Counted from the stretch's first letter, positions 17,402 through 27,512 are shown. The stretch: DNA of 64,000 nt from Aliidiomarina haloalkalitolerans (GCF_003987315.1 NZ_PIPI01000001.1:62001-126000); one strand, 5' to 3'. Program-made: numbers and translations. Notes: generated by a model not told the origin, from the letters alone.

Positions 17402-19203
17402 GATGATTCACCGTCCTCTTGTTTTTCTTGTTGTGCGGCAGCGTCGCGTTCAGCTTTACGGGCTTTGGCGCGAGCAACGGCAGCAGCAACTTGGGCTTTT
17501 TTGTCGTCGTCGGCTTTCTGTTGGTCATCAGCTTGGGCCAGAGCCGCTTCGCGTTCAGCTTTACGGGCTTTAGCACGAGCAACGGCAGCAGCGACTTGGG
17601 CTTTTTTGTCGTCTGCTGGCGCATCGGTTGATTCGCTAGCAGGTTCAGCAGCTTGCTGCGCAGCCTTTTTGGCTTTCACTCGCGCTAAAGCAGCTTTGAC
17701 CGGATCTTCTTCACCGCTATCGGCGCGCGCCGCTTGAGCAGCTTTACGGGCTTCGGCAGCCTTGCGATGTTTCTCTAAGCGCTCTTCTTTTTCACGCTCA
17801 AGGCGCGCCTGACGTGCTTCAAAACGCTGACGAGCGATTTCTGACTTTTGCTGTTCAATCAGCTGCTCACGAATTTCTGCTTTGGCTTGGCGATAGTACT
17901 GCACCAAGGGAATTTCGCTTGGGCAAACATAAGCACAGGCGCCACACTCAATACAGTCGGCTAAGTGATGCTGCTTGAGGCCGTCGTAATCTTTGGCTTT
18001 GGCTAACCATTGCAGCTGTTGTGGTAGCAATGAGGCCGGGCAAACTTGTTCACAAGCGCCACAGCGGATACATGCCATTTCGTGCTCAGGCGGCGCTAGT
18101 TCTTTGGCGCTCGGTGCCAGGATACAGTTGGTGGTTTTAATCACCGGCACCTGCAATGACGCGATCGTATAACCCATCATTGGACCGCCAATGATCACGC
18201 GTTGTTTATTGGCTGGTTGAAAGCCACTGACACTGAGGATGTGGTCGATTGGTGTGCCGAGCGGTATCCAGGCGGTACCCGGTTTACTTAGTGCTTGGCC
18301 GGTAATTGTTACGACTCGCTCAATCAACGGCTCGCCATGATCAATTGCGCGCGCGACAGCGAAAGCAGTTCCCACGTTCTGAACGAGAATACCAATATCG
18401 GCTGGTAGCTGATCTGCGGGCACTTGTAGGCCAGTCAAAACCTGAATCAGCTGCTTTTCACCACCCGAAGGATAGCGGGTCGGAACCACGCGTAAGATCA
18501 TTGTGTTGGTAACATTGGCGTCAGCTGCCAGTACCGTTTCGAATGCGGCAATTGCTTCTGGCTTGTTATCTTCGACGGCAATGACGACTTGCTTCGCAGC
18601 GGTAATGGTTTGCAATAATTGACTACCGCGAACAATCTCTGCGGCGTGTTCTCGCATGAGTCGATCGTCAGCGACAATGTACGGCTCACATTCAACACCG
18701 TTGATAATCAGCAGGTCGATGCCTTGGGCACCGGCAACTTTACGGGCGGTTGGAAAACCTGCGCCGCCGAGGCCTGCAATGCCCATGAGCTGAAGGTGCA
18801 TTAAAATCTCACGGTGTGACAGGCGACTGAGATCATCAATCGGTTGCCGCTCAATCCATTGTTCTGCGCCATCCGGTTGCAGATAAGCAGTGGGGCCACT
18901 GAACCCCGACGGGTGGTTCAGCGGGTGGTCTTGAATTGCAACAATTGTCCCCGACGTCGAGGCATGAACTGGCAGGCCGTTATCGACGCCCGGCTGAGTT
19001 AATGCCTGGCCTTTGAGTACGTGGTCACCAACTTGCACACAAAGCTCGCCCGCAGGACCAGAATGTTGGCGCAATGGAATATACAGCATGGGCGCAAGCG
19101 GCAGTCGCTGAATCGGCGTTTGATTAGCAAGCGCTTTTTGTTCCGGCGGATGGATGCCCCCAGGAAAGTGATGTAATGGACTTGTGGCGGTAATTTCAAT
19201 CAC
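17398..19203 (-). CDS. rsxC: Electron transport complex subunit RsxC (RnfC)
   Basis: Peripheral subunit thought to carry the NAD(H) site, FMN and two [4Fe-4S] clusters. The 601 residues have the FPGGIHPPE start, the glycine-rich [12 protein letters not shown] nucleotide site, and ferredoxin motifs [12 protein letters not shown] and [12 protein letters not shown]. After about residue 430 comes a charged Ala/Lys/Arg/Glu-rich tail, likely helical, including two copies of [19 protein letters not shown]. The tail is shorter than in E. coli (740 residues) and its length varies by repeat number across species. It overlaps rsxB and rsxD by 4 nt each. Confidence 0.95.
   Translation of the reverse strand: MIEITATSPLHHFPGGIHPPEQKALANQTPIQRLPLAPMLYIPLRQHSGPAGELCVQVGDHVLKGQALTQPGVDNGLPVHASTSGTIVAIQDHPLNHPSGFSGPTAYLQPDGAEQWIERQPIDDLSRLSHREILMHLQLMGIAGLGGAGFPTARKVAGAQGIDLLIINGVECEPYIVADDRLMREHAAEIVRGSQLLQTITAAKQVVIAVEDNKPEAIAAFETVLAADANVTNTMILRVVPTRYPSGGEKQLIQVLTGLQVPADQLPADIGILVQNVGTAFAVARAIDHGEPLIERVVTITGQALSKPGTAWIPLGTPIDHILSVSGFQPANKQRVIIGGPMMGYTIASLQVPVIKTTNCILAPSAKELAPPEHEMACIRCGACEQVCPASLLPQQLQWLAKAKDYDGLKQHHLADCIECGACAYVCPSEIPLVQYYRQAKAEIREQLIEQQKSEIARQRFEARQARLEREKEERLEKHRKAAEARKAAQAARADSGEEDPVKAALARVKAKKAAQQAAEPASESTDAPADDKKAQVAAAVARAKARKAEREAALAQADDQQKADDDKKAQVAAAVARAKARKAERDAAAQQEKQEDGESS
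17447..17613 (-). repeat. 62-bp direct repeats in the rsxC tail
   Basis: Segments 17447-17508 and 17552-17613 are 62 bp long, 105 bp apart and differ at only three positions. They encode the repeated Ala/Lys-rich helical unit, so copy number may change by recombination without breaking the frame. Confidence 0.9.
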
Positions 19204-19802
19204 TGCGTCTGAACCTGCTTGTCTTCAGAATTTGAATGCTCGCTGCTTGCGGTAATGTCTTGGATTGGAATCTGATCGAGATTCCATTTCCAGCGTTCTG
19301 GTTTCACGGCTACGGCGACCATATCAATACAATCAACCGGACACGGCTCGACACAAAGGTCACAGCCGGTACATTCGTCGGCAATGACTGTATGCATCTG
19401 GCGGGCGGCGCCCAAAATGGCATCGACCGGGCACGCTTGAATACACTTAGTACAACCAATACATTCGTCTTCGCGAATTACAGCGACTTTTTTGACGTCT
19501 TCCTCGCCATGGGCAGCGTCCAATGGTTTGGCTTCACGACCGAGTAAATCGGCAAGCTTGTCAATGGTCGCTTGGCCACCAGGAGGGCACTTGTTAATTT
19601 CGTCGCCGTTAGCAATTGCTTCGGCGTAGGGGCGACAGCCGGGGTAGCCACATTGTCCACACTGAGTTTGCGGCAACAAGTTATCAATTTGCTCGACAAT
19701 CGGGTCGCTCTCCACCCGAAAGCGGATGGCGGCAAAGCCTAAAATGAGACCAGCAACAAGAGCCAGTACCGCAAGTGCAAGAATGCCTAACAACCAACTC
19801 AT
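19200..19802 (-). CDS. rsxB: Electron transport complex subunit RsxB (RnfB)
   Basis: Ferredoxin-like subunit with multiple iron-sulfur clusters, anchored by one N-terminal helix (about residues 4-26). It has the N-terminal cluster motif CGQCGYPGC with a following Cys in NKCPPGG and two 4Fe-4S motifs, [12 protein letters not shown] and [12 protein letters not shown]. 200 residues. The C-terminal tail is Ser/Glu-rich. It overlaps rsxA and rsxC by 4 nt. Confidence 0.96.
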   Translation of the reverse strand: MSWLLGILALAVLALVAGLILGFAAIRFRVESDPIVEQIDNLLPQTQCGQCGYPGCRPYAEAIANGDEINKCPPGGQATIDKLADLLGREAKPLDAAHGEEDVKKVAVIREDECIGCTKCIQACPVDAILGAARQMHTVIADECTGCDLCVEPCPVDCIDMVAVAVKPERWKWNLDQIPIQDITASSEHSNSEDKQVQTQ

Positions 19803-20383
19803 GATGCGCTCACCAAGCCAGCAAAGCCCATAAATGCTAACGACATCAAGCCTGCAGTGATCATCCCAATGGCGGCACCTTTAAATGGCGAAGGGACGTC
19901 GGCTGCGGCAACGCGTTCGCGCAGCGCTGCAAAGAGAACTAAAACGAGTGAAAAACCAACTGCGGCACCAAAGCCGTAGACGATAGATTGGATAAAGTTA
20001 TGTTGTTCATTCACGTTCAATAGCGCAACACCGAGCACAGCGCAGTTGGTGGTAATGAGCGGCAAGAAAATTCCCAAAAGGCGATAAAGGGTCGGACTAG
20101 TTTTATGTACGACCATTTCGGTGAATTGCACAACGACGGCAATGACCAAAATAAAACTTAAGGTTCGCAGCGACATTAAGTCGAGCGGCGCCAGTATATA
20201 TTGGTTAACTAAATAACTACTCACAGACGCAAGCGTCAACACAAAGGTGGTCGCAAGTGACATGCCGATGGCCGTCTCTAATCTGTTTGAGACGCCCATG
20301 AACGGGCATAAACCAAGAAATTGCACGAGTACAAAGTTATTCACCAGTACGGTAGCAACTAATAGCAAGATGATTTCGGTCAT
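19799..20383 (-). CDS. rsxA: Electron transport complex subunit RsxA (RnfA)
   Basis: First gene of the operon. The 194-residue integral membrane subunit has about six helices, with [12 protein letters not shown] and [10 protein letters not shown], the latter carrying the cysteine paired with the RsxE one at the predicted iron site. It resembles RsxE throughout (duplicated subunits). The promoter must lie in the 200 bp before it, shared with the divergent PAP2 gene. Confidence 0.96.
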   Translation of the reverse strand: MTEIILLLVATVLVNNFVLVQFLGLCPFMGVSNRLETAIGMSLATTFVLTLASVSSYLVNQYILAPLDLMSLRTLSFILVIAVVVQFTEMVVHKTSPTLYRLLGIFLPLITTNCAVLGVALLNVNEQHNFIQSIVYGFGAAVGFSLVLVLFAALRERVAAADVPSPFKGAAIGMITAGLMSLAFMGFAGLVSAS

Positions 20384-20607
20384 TCGTCCTATCCGGATTT
20401 GCGAACATTAAGTCGAGATGGCTGCGACCTGCTATTATCAGGGTTTAAGCGTTGAGAAACAACTTACAGAATGTAGGTTTTTTATGCACTTGAGCGTTTA
20501 AATGACAACAGCCGCATGGATTTTTATGCAGCATTGCGGAAATTCAAGTAACATAGCGCGTTTGCGGTTGTCTGTAGAACCGTCAATTAGGCCATAGGAA
20601 TTCGAGT

Positions 20608-21132
20608 TTGACATCAATCTTTCAGCGGCTTCGTACGCTCGATGAACGCACCTTCGACTGGCTTTATCAAGCCACCAGTGGGTTGCGTAAAAGCCGTTTG
20701 GCATTTTGGTTATCGCGCAGTGGTGATGGCCCGTATTATGCGTTGTTTGCGTTATTTTCAGCAATTGCTGCTATTGAAGGCAGCATGCTGTTTATCCAAC
20801 GCGCATTATTGGCTTTCGCTATCGAAATCCCTTTATTTATTGGTTTAAAAAACATCTTACGGCGAGACCGACCGTGGCTACGGCTTAAATTCAAACCAGT
20901 GATAAAGCCTGCGGATCGCTTTTCGTTTCCGTCAGGCCACGCCACGGCAGCATTTTTGTTTGCTGCTTTGGTAATTGCTAGCTTTCCGGTGTGGGCGCCA
21001 TTGTTTTATGGTTGGGCTACATTAGTCGCGATATCGCGCGTTGCCTTGGGTGTGCATTACCCAAGTGATGTGATTGCTGGCGCTATTCTTGGCACGTCAA
21101 TCGCTGCGCTCGTGGTTGCGATTCTGCAGTAG
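20608..21132 (+). CDS. PAP2-family phosphatase, membrane-bound
   Basis: A 174-residue integral membrane phosphatase of the PAP2 superfamily, probably acting on phosphatidylglycerophosphate, undecaprenyl pyrophosphate or similar lipid phosphates; substrate cannot be assigned. All three motifs are present: K-x6-RP as [13 protein letters not shown] in FPSGHAT, and SR-x5-H-x3-D as [12 protein letters not shown]. About four to five hydrophobic segments. The start is a TTG at 20608 with AGGA about 9 nt upstream; the next ATG would be an internal one. Alone, divergent from rsxA. Confidence 0.88.
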   Translation: MTSIFQRLRTLDERTFDWLYQATSGLRKSRLAFWLSRSGDGPYYALFALFSAIAAIEGSMLFIQRALLAFAIEIPLFIGLKNILRRDRPWLRLKFKPVIKPADRFSFPSGHATAAFLFAALVIASFPVWAPLFYGWATLVAISRVALGVHYPSDVIAGAILGTSIAALVVAILQ

Positions 21133-21262
21133 TCGTTACTGTTTGTTTTAGAGCAGTTTTTCAGCCAAGCCAAAACCGAATCGCAAAACCGCATCACAAC
21201 ATCACATCGCAACGTCAGCACCAAACTATAACTCAGCAACTATAAACACGAAAAAAAGGCAC

Positions 21263-21284
21263 AAAAAAAGCGCCTGAGGCGCTT
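21263..21284 (-). terminator. Terminator of the tRNA-Asn operon
   Basis: Minus-strand hairpin AAGCGCC/GGCGCTT followed by a T run, 18 bp past the downstream tRNA-Asn. Confidence 0.85.
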
Positions 21285-21301
21285 GTGCTATTGTCGAAAA
21301 G

Positions 21302-21378
21302 TGGCTCCCCAGGTTGGATTCGAACCAACGACACATGGATTAACAGTCCACCGCTCTAACCGACTGAGCTACTGGGGA
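21302..21378 (-). tRNA. tRNA-Asn (GTT)
   Basis: 77-nt cloverleaf with encoded CCA. The anticodon GTT is at 21342-21344 (plus-strand aac). Acceptor TCCCCAG pairs with CTGGGGA, T loop TTCGAAT. Second gene of a two-copy operon, about 38 bp after the other copy, which differs by one base in the D-arm region. Confidence 0.96.
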
Positions 21379-21416
21379 ATCGACAATGATATGTAATCTA
21401 ACTGGCGTTGAATGAT

Positions 21417-21493
21417 TGGCTCCCCAGGTTGGATTCGAACCAACGACACATGGATTAACAGTCCACCGCTCTAACCAACTGAGCTACTGGGGA
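21417..21493 (-). tRNA. tRNA-Asn (GTT)
   Basis: 77-nt cloverleaf with encoded CCA and GTT anticodon, nearly identical to the neighbouring copy. First gene after the promoter at 21512-21540. Confidence 0.96.
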
Positions 21494-21511
21494 ATCGTTC
21501 AACGGGGCGGA

Positions 21512-21540
21512 ATGTTAATTGTCTCTTGCCTTGAAGTCAA
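21512..21540 (-). promoter_or_regulatory. Promoter of the tRNA-Asn operon
   Basis: Minus-strand TTGACT (-35), 17-bp spacer, TAACAT (-10), then a GC-rich discriminator (CCGCCCCG), typical of growth-rate-controlled stable RNA promoters. Confidence 0.8.
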
Positions 21541-21682
21541 CATGTTCAGCCGACAAATTTGCCTAATTTTGTTTAACTGCATGGATTTTGAGCGTCTTGT
21601 CTTAGAAGTGTTCAATTCTGTCTATTTTGGCAAACTTTTGTCCGTTAATGCGGAAATTGAACGTTCACACTTGGTTAACATT

Positions 21683-21752
21683 TTATCCACACCAAGGAAG
21701 AGGTCACGTGTTCCGTGGCTTAGCCGATCTTATCCACTATTTCTGTGGATAA
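21683..21752. promoter_or_regulatory. Cluster of three DnaA boxes
   Basis: TTATCCACA at 21683-21691 (perfect), TTATCCACT at 21730-21738 (one mismatch) and TGTGGATAA at 21744-21752 (perfect, opposite strand) within 70 bp of non-coding DNA. A further imperfect TGTGGGAAA follows. Another perfect box lies at 23443-23451. The position in a gene-free stretch suggests a DnaA-binding locus rather than chance. Confidence 0.65.
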
Positions 21753-22172
21753 ACCTGTGGGAAAGTATGTGAGTGAGCAACTAGGATGGGGGTTATAGCG
21801 GATTTTAGGTGCTGGCTAAAAAGTGGCATGAATTTTATAATCTTTTAAAATCAGTGAGTTACAAAAACCTTCCTACGAAGTCGGTATTTTGCACAGGTTT
21901 CGCCTGATTTTTCGGCGCTAATGTAAATTGCTTGTGTATTATTTTTAAAAAACCACTTAATTTTAGCCACATAACTTATTGTGAATTTAGTAGCTTAGAC
22001 CGGAGTAACCACTCACATCGATGAAAAACTATACTATTTGCTAAATATGACAGCTTGACTTTGGTTGAAATATTCCATTCGCTTTCGAGTGAAAAAATCA
22101 GGCTAAAAGGTATAGTTTTAACTGGTTGGACGCATGACACGGATGTCGGCGTTAGATGGATGGGTTTTGCAA
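21753..22172. other. Gene-free intergenic stretch between tRNA-Asn and aspC
   Basis: No convincing gene is seen in 21494-22247. The stretch is AT-rich and holds an IHF-like site (21849-21861), then an inverted repeat AAAACTATAC (22025-22034) / GTATAGTTTT (22110-22119) that encloses a small hairpin TTCGCT-TTCG-AGTGAA near 22080-22095. A 66-codon minus-strand reading frame (21976-22176) has no domain-like character and overlaps the aspC terminator, so I do not call it. Confidence 0.5.
21849..21861 (+). promoter_or_regulatory. IHF-consensus match near the DnaA boxes
   Basis: AATCAGTGAGTTA fits WATCARNNNNTTR exactly, flanked by A/T tracts, about 100 bp from the DnaA-box cluster. Chance matches occur, so this is a candidate only. 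Confidence 0.35.
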
Positions 22173-22208
22173 ACAAAAAAGCCCCGCAAATTCGTTTTGC
22201 GAGGCTTT
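22173..22208 (-). terminator. Terminator of the aspartate aminotransferase gene
   Basis: Minus-strand stem AAAGCCTCGCAAA/TTTGCGGGGCTTT (one G-T pair) with a short loop and following T run. Confidence 0.85.
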
Positions 22209-22247
22209 CAGGGTTAGTTAAGGGGTAAGCTTAGCTATAAGCTTAAA

Positions 22248-23450
22248 CTAGGCATATTTCGCGGCAAATTCAGCGATACGGCGAACCGCTTCATCGAGCG
22301 TATCGCGACTGGCGGCGAACGATAGGCGGAAATGACCTGGTGCACCAAATGCTGAACCCGGAACGAGCGCCACATTGGCTTCACTCAGTAAGCGTTCACA
22401 GAGTTCGACGTCGGTGTCGACCCCAACCGCTTGCATTAACCCTTCGATATTTGGAAACGCGTAGAAGGTTCCGTCGCCTGGGCGAACCTTGAGGCCTGGA
22501 ATGTTACTTAAACCTGCAATTAAACGGTCATGGCGTGTACGGAATTCGCTGACCATCTCGCCGATAAAGCTTTGATCACCGGTTAATGCGGCAAGGGCTG
22601 CGTACTGGGAAATAGACGCAGGGTTCGAGGTGCTTTGTGATTGCACTTTTTTCATTGCCGCAATCAGTGGCTTCGGACCTGCGGCATAACCAATGCGCCA
22701 ACCTGTCATCGCGTAGGCTTTAGAAACACCGGAAAGAACGACTGTGCGATCTTTTAAGTCAGGGGCGACCATCGGTAAATTGACGAATGGCTCTTCGGTC
22801 CAAAGAATGTGCTCATACATGTCGTCTGTTGCAATTAACACGCGAGGGTGTTTGCGCAAGACTTCCGCTAATGCTTTCAGCTCATCAGCTGAATAGGCCA
22901 TACCGGTCGGGTTCGATGGGCTATTTAAGAACAGCAGCTTGGTTTTTGGTGTGATGGCTTGTTCAAGCTGCGCCGCAGTGATTTTGTAAGCTTGGTCAAT
23001 GCCAGCTTCGATGACCACTGGGATTGCGCCAACTAATAACGTCATGTCTGGGTACGAAACCCAATAGGGCGCAGGAATAATCACTTCATCGCCTTCATCG
23101 AGCCAGGCCGTGAGCAGGTTGAAAATACTGTGTTTGCCACCGGCGGACACAAGTACTTCACTTGGCTCATAGCTGAGCTGATTGTCGCGTGCGAACTTGG
23201 CACAAATTGCTTTTTTAAGCTCTGGAATTCCATCCACCGCAGTATAGCGAGTATGGCCAGCATCGATAGCTTGCTTTGCTGCCTCGCGAATGAATTCAGG
23301 TGTTGTGAAATCGGGCTCGCCCACCCCTAAACCGATAACGTCAGCGCCAGCGGCTTTTAACTCGGCTGCTTTTTGACTCACAGCAAGTGTGGGCGACGGT
23401 TTAATGGCATTGACGCGTTGAGACAGCGGGTATTTTACTGAATTATCCAC
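22248..23450 (-). CDS. Class I/II PLP aminotransferase (aspartate aminotransferase type)
   Basis: Pyridoxal-phosphate enzyme transferring amino groups between aspartate and 2-oxoglutarate, by similarity to the class Ib AspC group common outside enterics. From the GTG at 23450 it is 400 residues, the family length. Seen: RVNAIKPSPTLAVSQKA start, GVGEPDF, NSPSNPTG (PLP site), and SGVSKAYAMTGWRIGY with the PLP-lysine. The GTG has AGGTG upstream; an in-frame TTG at 23483 would add 11 residues unlike the family. A DnaA-box sequence overlaps the start codon. Monocistronic. Confidence 0.92.
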   Translation of the reverse strand: MDNSVKYPLSQRVNAIKPSPTLAVSQKAAELKAAGADVIGLGVGEPDFTTPEFIREAAKQAIDAGHTRYTAVDGIPELKKAICAKFARDNQLSYEPSEVLVSAGGKHSIFNLLTAWLDEGDEVIIPAPYWVSYPDMTLLVGAIPVVIEAGIDQAYKITAAQLEQAITPKTKLLFLNSPSNPTGMAYSADELKALAEVLRKHPRVLIATDDMYEHILWTEEPFVNLPMVAPDLKDRTVVLSGVSKAYAMTGWRIGYAAGPKPLIAAMKKVQSQSTSNPASISQYAALAALTGDQSFIGEMVSEFRTRHDRLIAGLSNIPGLKVRPGDGTFYAFPNIEGLMQAVGVDTDVELCERLLSEANVALVPGSAFGAPGHFRLSFAASRDTLDEAVRRIAEFAAKYA

Positions 23451-23451
23451 A
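23443..23451 (+). promoter_or_regulatory. Isolated perfect DnaA box at the aspartate aminotransferase start
   Basis: TTATCCACA overlaps the GTG start codon of the aminotransferase gene. It may be chance, but is the third perfect box within 1.8 kb. Confidence 0.4.
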
Positions 23452-23585
23452 AGGCACCTGTATGGGTAAATGTTGATTTTCAAGGGGGATTTTTGTGCCC
23501 CACACTATATGTGGAATCAACTTAAAAGTCTAGCGAGGGGAGCTGCTTTCAGCGGCCGAGTTCGTGGTATTTTTGAGGGTTTTTT

Positions 23586-23594
23586 GGTATACTC
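23586..23594 (+). promoter_or_regulatory. Extended -10 promoter for the MATE-uvrB operon
   Basis: TGGTATACT is an extended -10 (TGn plus TATACT), followed by a GC-rich CCGCGC, 50 bp before the MATE start. No good -35 and no LexA box (CTGT-N8-ACAG) was found in the region. Confidence 0.55.
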
Positions 23595-23644
23595 CGCGCT
23601 TCTCCTGAAACGGTTGTTAAGGGCTTGAGAGTTAAGGAACCTAG

Positions 23645-25069
23645 ATGTCGGTCAGTGCCCAAGAAAAATCGAAGCTAATCTTAACCGGGCCGATCGCGCC
23701 GACACTCTGGTCACTCACCTGGCCAATGATTTTTGGTGTGGCCACCCTGATTAGTTTTAATGTGGTTGATACCTTTTTCATTAGCCTTTTGGGTACTGAA
23801 GAACTCGCCGCAATTGGTTTTACCTTTCCTGTTACATTCACTGTTATTAGTTTAACGATTGGTTTGGGTATCGGCACATCAGCCGTGATTGCCCGTAAAC
23901 TCGGGGCCGATGATCACGAGGGTGCCCGTCATGCTGGTAGTTCAGCGCTGTGGTTAGCCGCAGGACTGGTGGCGCTGCTCGCCGCGATTGGTTACTTGAG
24001 TTCGGATTTTATTTTTAGTCGCCTGGGCGCATCAGCGTCCATTAAAACGCTGATCGACAGTTACATGAATATCTGGTTTCTCGGCGCTGTGCTGCTGGTG
24101 ATTCCGATGATCGGTAATAGCGTGTTGCGTGCAGCCGGTGATACTAAAACACCGTCGCTGATCATGGCGCTCGGCGGTCTCATGAACGCTGTGCTCGATC
24201 CGATTCTTATTTTTGGCTTAGGTCCGATTCCGGCACTGGGTATTCAAGGCGCTGCGATCGCCAGCGTGATTTCTTGGAGCGTCGGCTTCTCGGCGATTAT
24301 CTATTTACTGATTTGGCGCCGTCGTTTAATTGACCCATTGCCCGAGAGTGTGCTGGCATTCTGGCAGCAATCGCGGCAGTTATTGTCCATTGGTCTTCCA
24401 GCAGCGAGTGCGAATATGTTAACGCCACTTGCACTTGGGGTACTGACGGCAATTGTTGCGACCCATGGCGCACCGGCTGTTGCCGCATTTGGTGCTGGGG
24501 CGCGGTTGGAATCTATCGCGTCGGTCGTGATTCTGGCATTGTCGATGACCTTGCCACCTTTTATCAGTCAGAATTTTGGCGCTGGGCAAATGGACCGGGT
24601 GCAAGACGCTTATAAAGTGGCCTTGAAGCTGGTGATAGCAGTGCAGGCGGTGGCCTATGTGCTGATGCTCTTGCTCTTACCCGTGATTCAGATGGCCTTT
24701 GCTCGAGATGCCGAGGTTGCACGAGTCTTGGCGTGGTTTGTCTGGATCATGCCACTTGGCTATGGTGTGCAGGGCTGTATTATTCTGACCAATTCATCAT
24801 TGAATGCCTTGCACCGTCCAATGCAGGCACTCAGTTTAAGCCTCGTTCGCTTGTTTGTGATGTTCGTGCCATTGTCTTGGCTCGGCAATCAGTTAGCTGG
24901 GTTACCGGGACTATTTGCCGGTGGGGTCATCGCCAACATTCTTACCGCAGTGATCGCCTACCGTTGGTTTATGCGTTTAACCAACGACCTGCGTGGTGAG
25001 ATACCCCCAGCAGCGTTAGCAAAGGCAGCAAAGGCAGCAAAAGCACAGGAGTCTAGTCATGGCGCGTGA
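23645..25069 (+). CDS. MATE-family multidrug/Na+ antiporter
   Basis: A 474-residue inner-membrane exporter of the multidrug and toxic compound extrusion family, with about twelve hydrophobic segments in two related halves. Typical features are [13 protein letters not shown] near the start, the AAGDTKTP loop between helices and [12 protein letters not shown] in the second half. These proteins expel cationic drugs in exchange for Na+ or H+; the ion and substrates are not readable. The ATG has AAGGA 7 nt upstream. The last 11 bases overlap uvrB, so the two are translated from one message. The Ala/Lys-rich C terminus is cytoplasmic. Confidence 0.9.
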   Translation: MSVSAQEKSKLILTGPIAPTLWSLTWPMIFGVATLISFNVVDTFFISLLGTEELAAIGFTFPVTFTVISLTIGLGIGTSAVIARKLGADDHEGARHAGSSALWLAAGLVALLAAIGYLSSDFIFSRLGASASIKTLIDSYMNIWFLGAVLLVIPMIGNSVLRAAGDTKTPSLIMALGGLMNAVLDPILIFGLGPIPALGIQGAAIASVISWSVGFSAIIYLLIWRRRLIDPLPESVLAFWQQSRQLLSIGLPAASANMLTPLALGVLTAIVATHGAPAVAAFGAGARLESIASVVILALSMTLPPFISQNFGAGQMDRVQDAYKVALKLVIAVQAVAYVLMLLLLPVIQMAFARDAEVARVLAWFVWIMPLGYGVQGCIILTNSSLNALHRPMQALSLSLVRLFVMFVPLSWLGNQLAGLPGLFAGGVIANILTAVIAYRWFMRLTNDLRGEIPPAALAKAAKAAKAQESSHGA

Positions 25070-27092
25070 GCAGTCGCGAGAGTTTCAATTGGTGTCCGAT
25101 TACCAACCCGCAGGTGATCAGCCGACCGCCATTGCGAAGATCATCGAGAACCTTGATGCGGGTCTTGCGCAGCAAGTCCTGCTCGGGGTGACGGGCTCCG
25201 GTAAGACTTTCACCATGGCCAATGTGATTGCAAAGACCAATCGTCCGACTTTAATTCTGGCGCACAACAAGACGTTAGCGGCTCAGTTGTATGGTGAAAT
25301 GAAAGAGTTCTTCCCCAACAATGCGGTGGAATATTTTGTTTCCTACTACGACTATTATCAGCCGGAAGCATACGTACCGACCACCGATACCTTCATTGAG
25401 AAAGACGCGTCGATTAACGAGCATATTGAACAAATGCGCTTGTCAGCGACCAAGGCTTTAATGGAGCGTCGTGACGTGGTTTTGATTGCGTCAGTGTCGG
25501 CTATTTATGGTTTGGGCGACCCTGACTCGTACATGAAGATGATGCTGCACTTACGTCGCGGTGACATGATTGACCAACGGGATATTGTGCGTACTTTGGC
25601 GACTTTGCAGTACACCCGTAACGACGCGGCATTTACCCGCGGTACTTACCGAGTACGTGGGGAAGTGATCGACATTTTTCCGGCAGAGTCGGACGACCTT
25701 GCGGTGCGTGTTGAGTTGTTTGACGATGAAATCGAGCGCATTAGTTTGTTTGAACCGCTAACAGGGCAGATATTGCAGGGCGATATTGCGCGTTTTACCG
25801 TGTATCCGAAAACTCACTATGTGACGCCGCGAGAAAAAATCATTGACGCGATTGATCGGATTAAAGAAGAACTGAAAGAGCGTCGCCAGCAATTTTTGGA
25901 CGCTGGTAAATTAATTGAAGAGCAGCGGATTCGCGAGCGCACTCAATTTGATATCGAAATGATGTTAGAGCTTGGTTATTGCTCGGGCATCGAGAACTAT
26001 TCGCGTTATTTGTCCGGCCGTGCGCCCGGCGAGCCACCACCGACACTCATGGACTACTTGCCTGACGACGCATTACTGATTATTGACGAGTCGCACGTTA
26101 CGGTTTCACAAGTTGGCGCGATGTATAAAGGCGACCGTTCTCGTAAAGAAAACTTGGTCGGCTATGGCTTCCGTTTACCTTCGGCGCTAGACAATCGGCC
26201 ATTGAAATTCGATGAGTTTGAAGCGATTTCACCGCAGACGATTTATGTTTCGGCGACACCGGGCAAATATGAATTAGAAAAATGTGCGAATGAAGTCGTT
26301 GAACAGGTCGTGCGGCCAACAGGCTTGATTGACCCAGAAATCGAAGTGCGCCCGGTGGCCACCCAAGTCGATGACGTCATGTCAGAAATTCGTGCCCGAG
26401 CAGAGCGCAATGAGCGGGTGTTAATTACCACCTTGACCAAGAAGATGGCTGAGGACTTAACTGATTATCTTGACGATCATGGGATTAAAGTCCGCTATTT
26501 GCACTCGGATATCGATACGGTTGAGCGCATGGAGATTATTCGTGATTTACGCTTAGGCGAGTTTGATGCGCTGGTGGGCATTAACTTGCTGCGGGAAGGT
26601 CTGGATATGCCGGAAGTCTCGTTAGTAGCGATTTTAGATGCCGATAAGGAAGGCTTTTTGCGGGCTGAACGTTCGTTGATTCAGACTATTGGTCGGGCAG
26701 CACGAAACATTAATGGTCGTGCAATTTTGTATGCGGATCGAATTACCGGCTCGATGCAACGCGCGTTGGATGAAACCAAGCGCCGTCGCGACAAACAGAT
26801 TGCCCACAACCTTGAGCAGGGCATTACACCTCAGGGATTGAATAAGAAGATTACCGATGTCATGGACTTGGGCGGTAACGCTGACAAACGCCGCCGCGAC
26901 AAAGAACGAGTGAAAGCTGCTGCAGCGGGAATTCGCTTGCCGAAGTATCGGGATCCAAAAGAAATTGCTCAGGAAATCACGCTGCAAGAGAAAGCCATGT
27001 ATGCGGCAGCACAGAACCTCGAGTTCGAAAAAGCAGCGAAAATTCGCGATCAGTTACATGAACTGCGCGAACAACTGAAAACCTATGGTTAA
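25059..27092 (+). CDS. uvrB: Excinuclease ABC subunit UvrB
   Basis: Damage-verification helicase of nucleotide excision repair, working with UvrA and UvrC. The 677 residues (E. coli 673) have Walker [11 protein letters not shown], the beta-hairpin [16 protein letters not shown] (Walker B), helicase motifs VSATPGKYE and QTIGRAARN, and the C-terminal UVR domain. The ATG lies within the end of the MATE gene, preceded by AGGAG. In E. coli uvrB is LexA-controlled; no LexA box is visible ahead of this operon. Confidence 0.98.
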   Translation: MAREQSREFQLVSDYQPAGDQPTAIAKIIENLDAGLAQQVLLGVTGSGKTFTMANVIAKTNRPTLILAHNKTLAAQLYGEMKEFFPNNAVEYFVSYYDYYQPEAYVPTTDTFIEKDASINEHIEQMRLSATKALMERRDVVLIASVSAIYGLGDPDSYMKMMLHLRRGDMIDQRDIVRTLATLQYTRNDAAFTRGTYRVRGEVIDIFPAESDDLAVRVELFDDEIERISLFEPLTGQILQGDIARFTVYPKTHYVTPREKIIDAIDRIKEELKERRQQFLDAGKLIEEQRIRERTQFDIEMMLELGYCSGIENYSRYLSGRAPGEPPPTLMDYLPDDALLIIDESHVTVSQVGAMYKGDRSRKENLVGYGFRLPSALDNRPLKFDEFEAISPQTIYVSATPGKYELEKCANEVVEQVVRPTGLIDPEIEVRPVATQVDDVMSEIRARAERNERVLITTLTKKMAEDLTDYLDDHGIKVRYLHSDIDTVERMEIIRDLRLGEFDALVGINLLREGLDMPEVSLVAILDADKEGFLRAERSLIQTIGRAARNINGRAILYADRITGSMQRALDETKRRRDKQIAHNLEQGITPQGLNKKITDVMDLGGNADKRRRDKERVKAAAAGIRLPKYRDPKEIAQEITLQEKAMYAAAQNLEFEKAAKIRDQLHELREQLKTYG

Positions 27093-27149
27093 ATTGCCAA
27101 CGAACTGAGTTAAATTTCAACAGTTAGACCGGTTGGTTAAAATTTCTGG

Positions 27150-27177
27150 TTGACAGGGCAGGCGGCAGCCCTATAAT
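27150..27177 (+). promoter_or_regulatory. Consensus sigma70 promoter of the tRNA-Val operon
   Basis: TTGACA (27150-27155), 16-bp spacer, TATAAT (27172-27177), both perfect, with a CCCGCC discriminator. This is the strongest promoter seen in the window. Confidence 0.93.
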
Positions 27178-27202
27178 ACCCGCCTGCAACTCAGCGAAAC
27201 GT

Positions 27203-27278
27203 GGATGGTTAGCTCAGCTGGGAGAGCACCGCCCTTACAAGGCGGGGGTCACTGGTTCGAACCCAGTACCATCCACCA
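27203..27278 (+). tRNA. tRNA-Val (TAC)
   Basis: 76-nt cloverleaf with encoded CCA, acceptor GGATGGT/ACCATCC, anticodon TAC in the loop CTTACAA. First of three identical copies. Confidence 0.97.
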
Positions 27279-27317
27279 ATTCTTTTATGACGCTCAAGCG
27301 TTTGTTGCACCAGCTCT

Positions 27318-27393
27318 GGATGGTTAGCTCAGCTGGGAGAGCACCGCCCTTACAAGGCGGGGGTCACTGGTTCGAACCCAGTACCATCCACCA
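27318..27393 (+). tRNA. tRNA-Val (TAC)
   Basis: Identical to the first copy; 39-bp spacer, of which the last bases (CACCAGCT) recur before the third copy. Confidence 0.97.
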
Positions 27394-27432
27394 TATTTCG
27401 ATTGACGCATAGGCGTGAATCACACCAGCTTC

Positions 27433-27508
27433 GGATGGTTAGCTCAGCTGGGAGAGCACCGCCCTTACAAGGCGGGGGTCACTGGTTCGAACCCAGTACC
27501 ATCCACCA
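27433..27508 (+). tRNA. tRNA-Val (TAC)
   Basis: Third identical copy, directly followed by the operon terminator. Confidence 0.97.
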
Positions 27509-27512
27509 GATC

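Noticed and set aside
17370-17631. Short frames on both strands within the rsxC repeats
   Set aside because: Shadows of a repetitive Ala/Lys-rich coding region.
21683-21752. Chromosomal origin (oriC)
   Set aside because: Only three boxes, no AT-rich 13-mer array, and none of the usual origin neighbours (mnmG, mioC, dnaA, rpmH) are in the window.
21416-21772. 118-codon plus-strand reading frame beginning in tRNA-Asn
   Set aside because: It starts inside a tRNA on the other strand and crosses the tRNA promoter and DnaA boxes; not protein-like.
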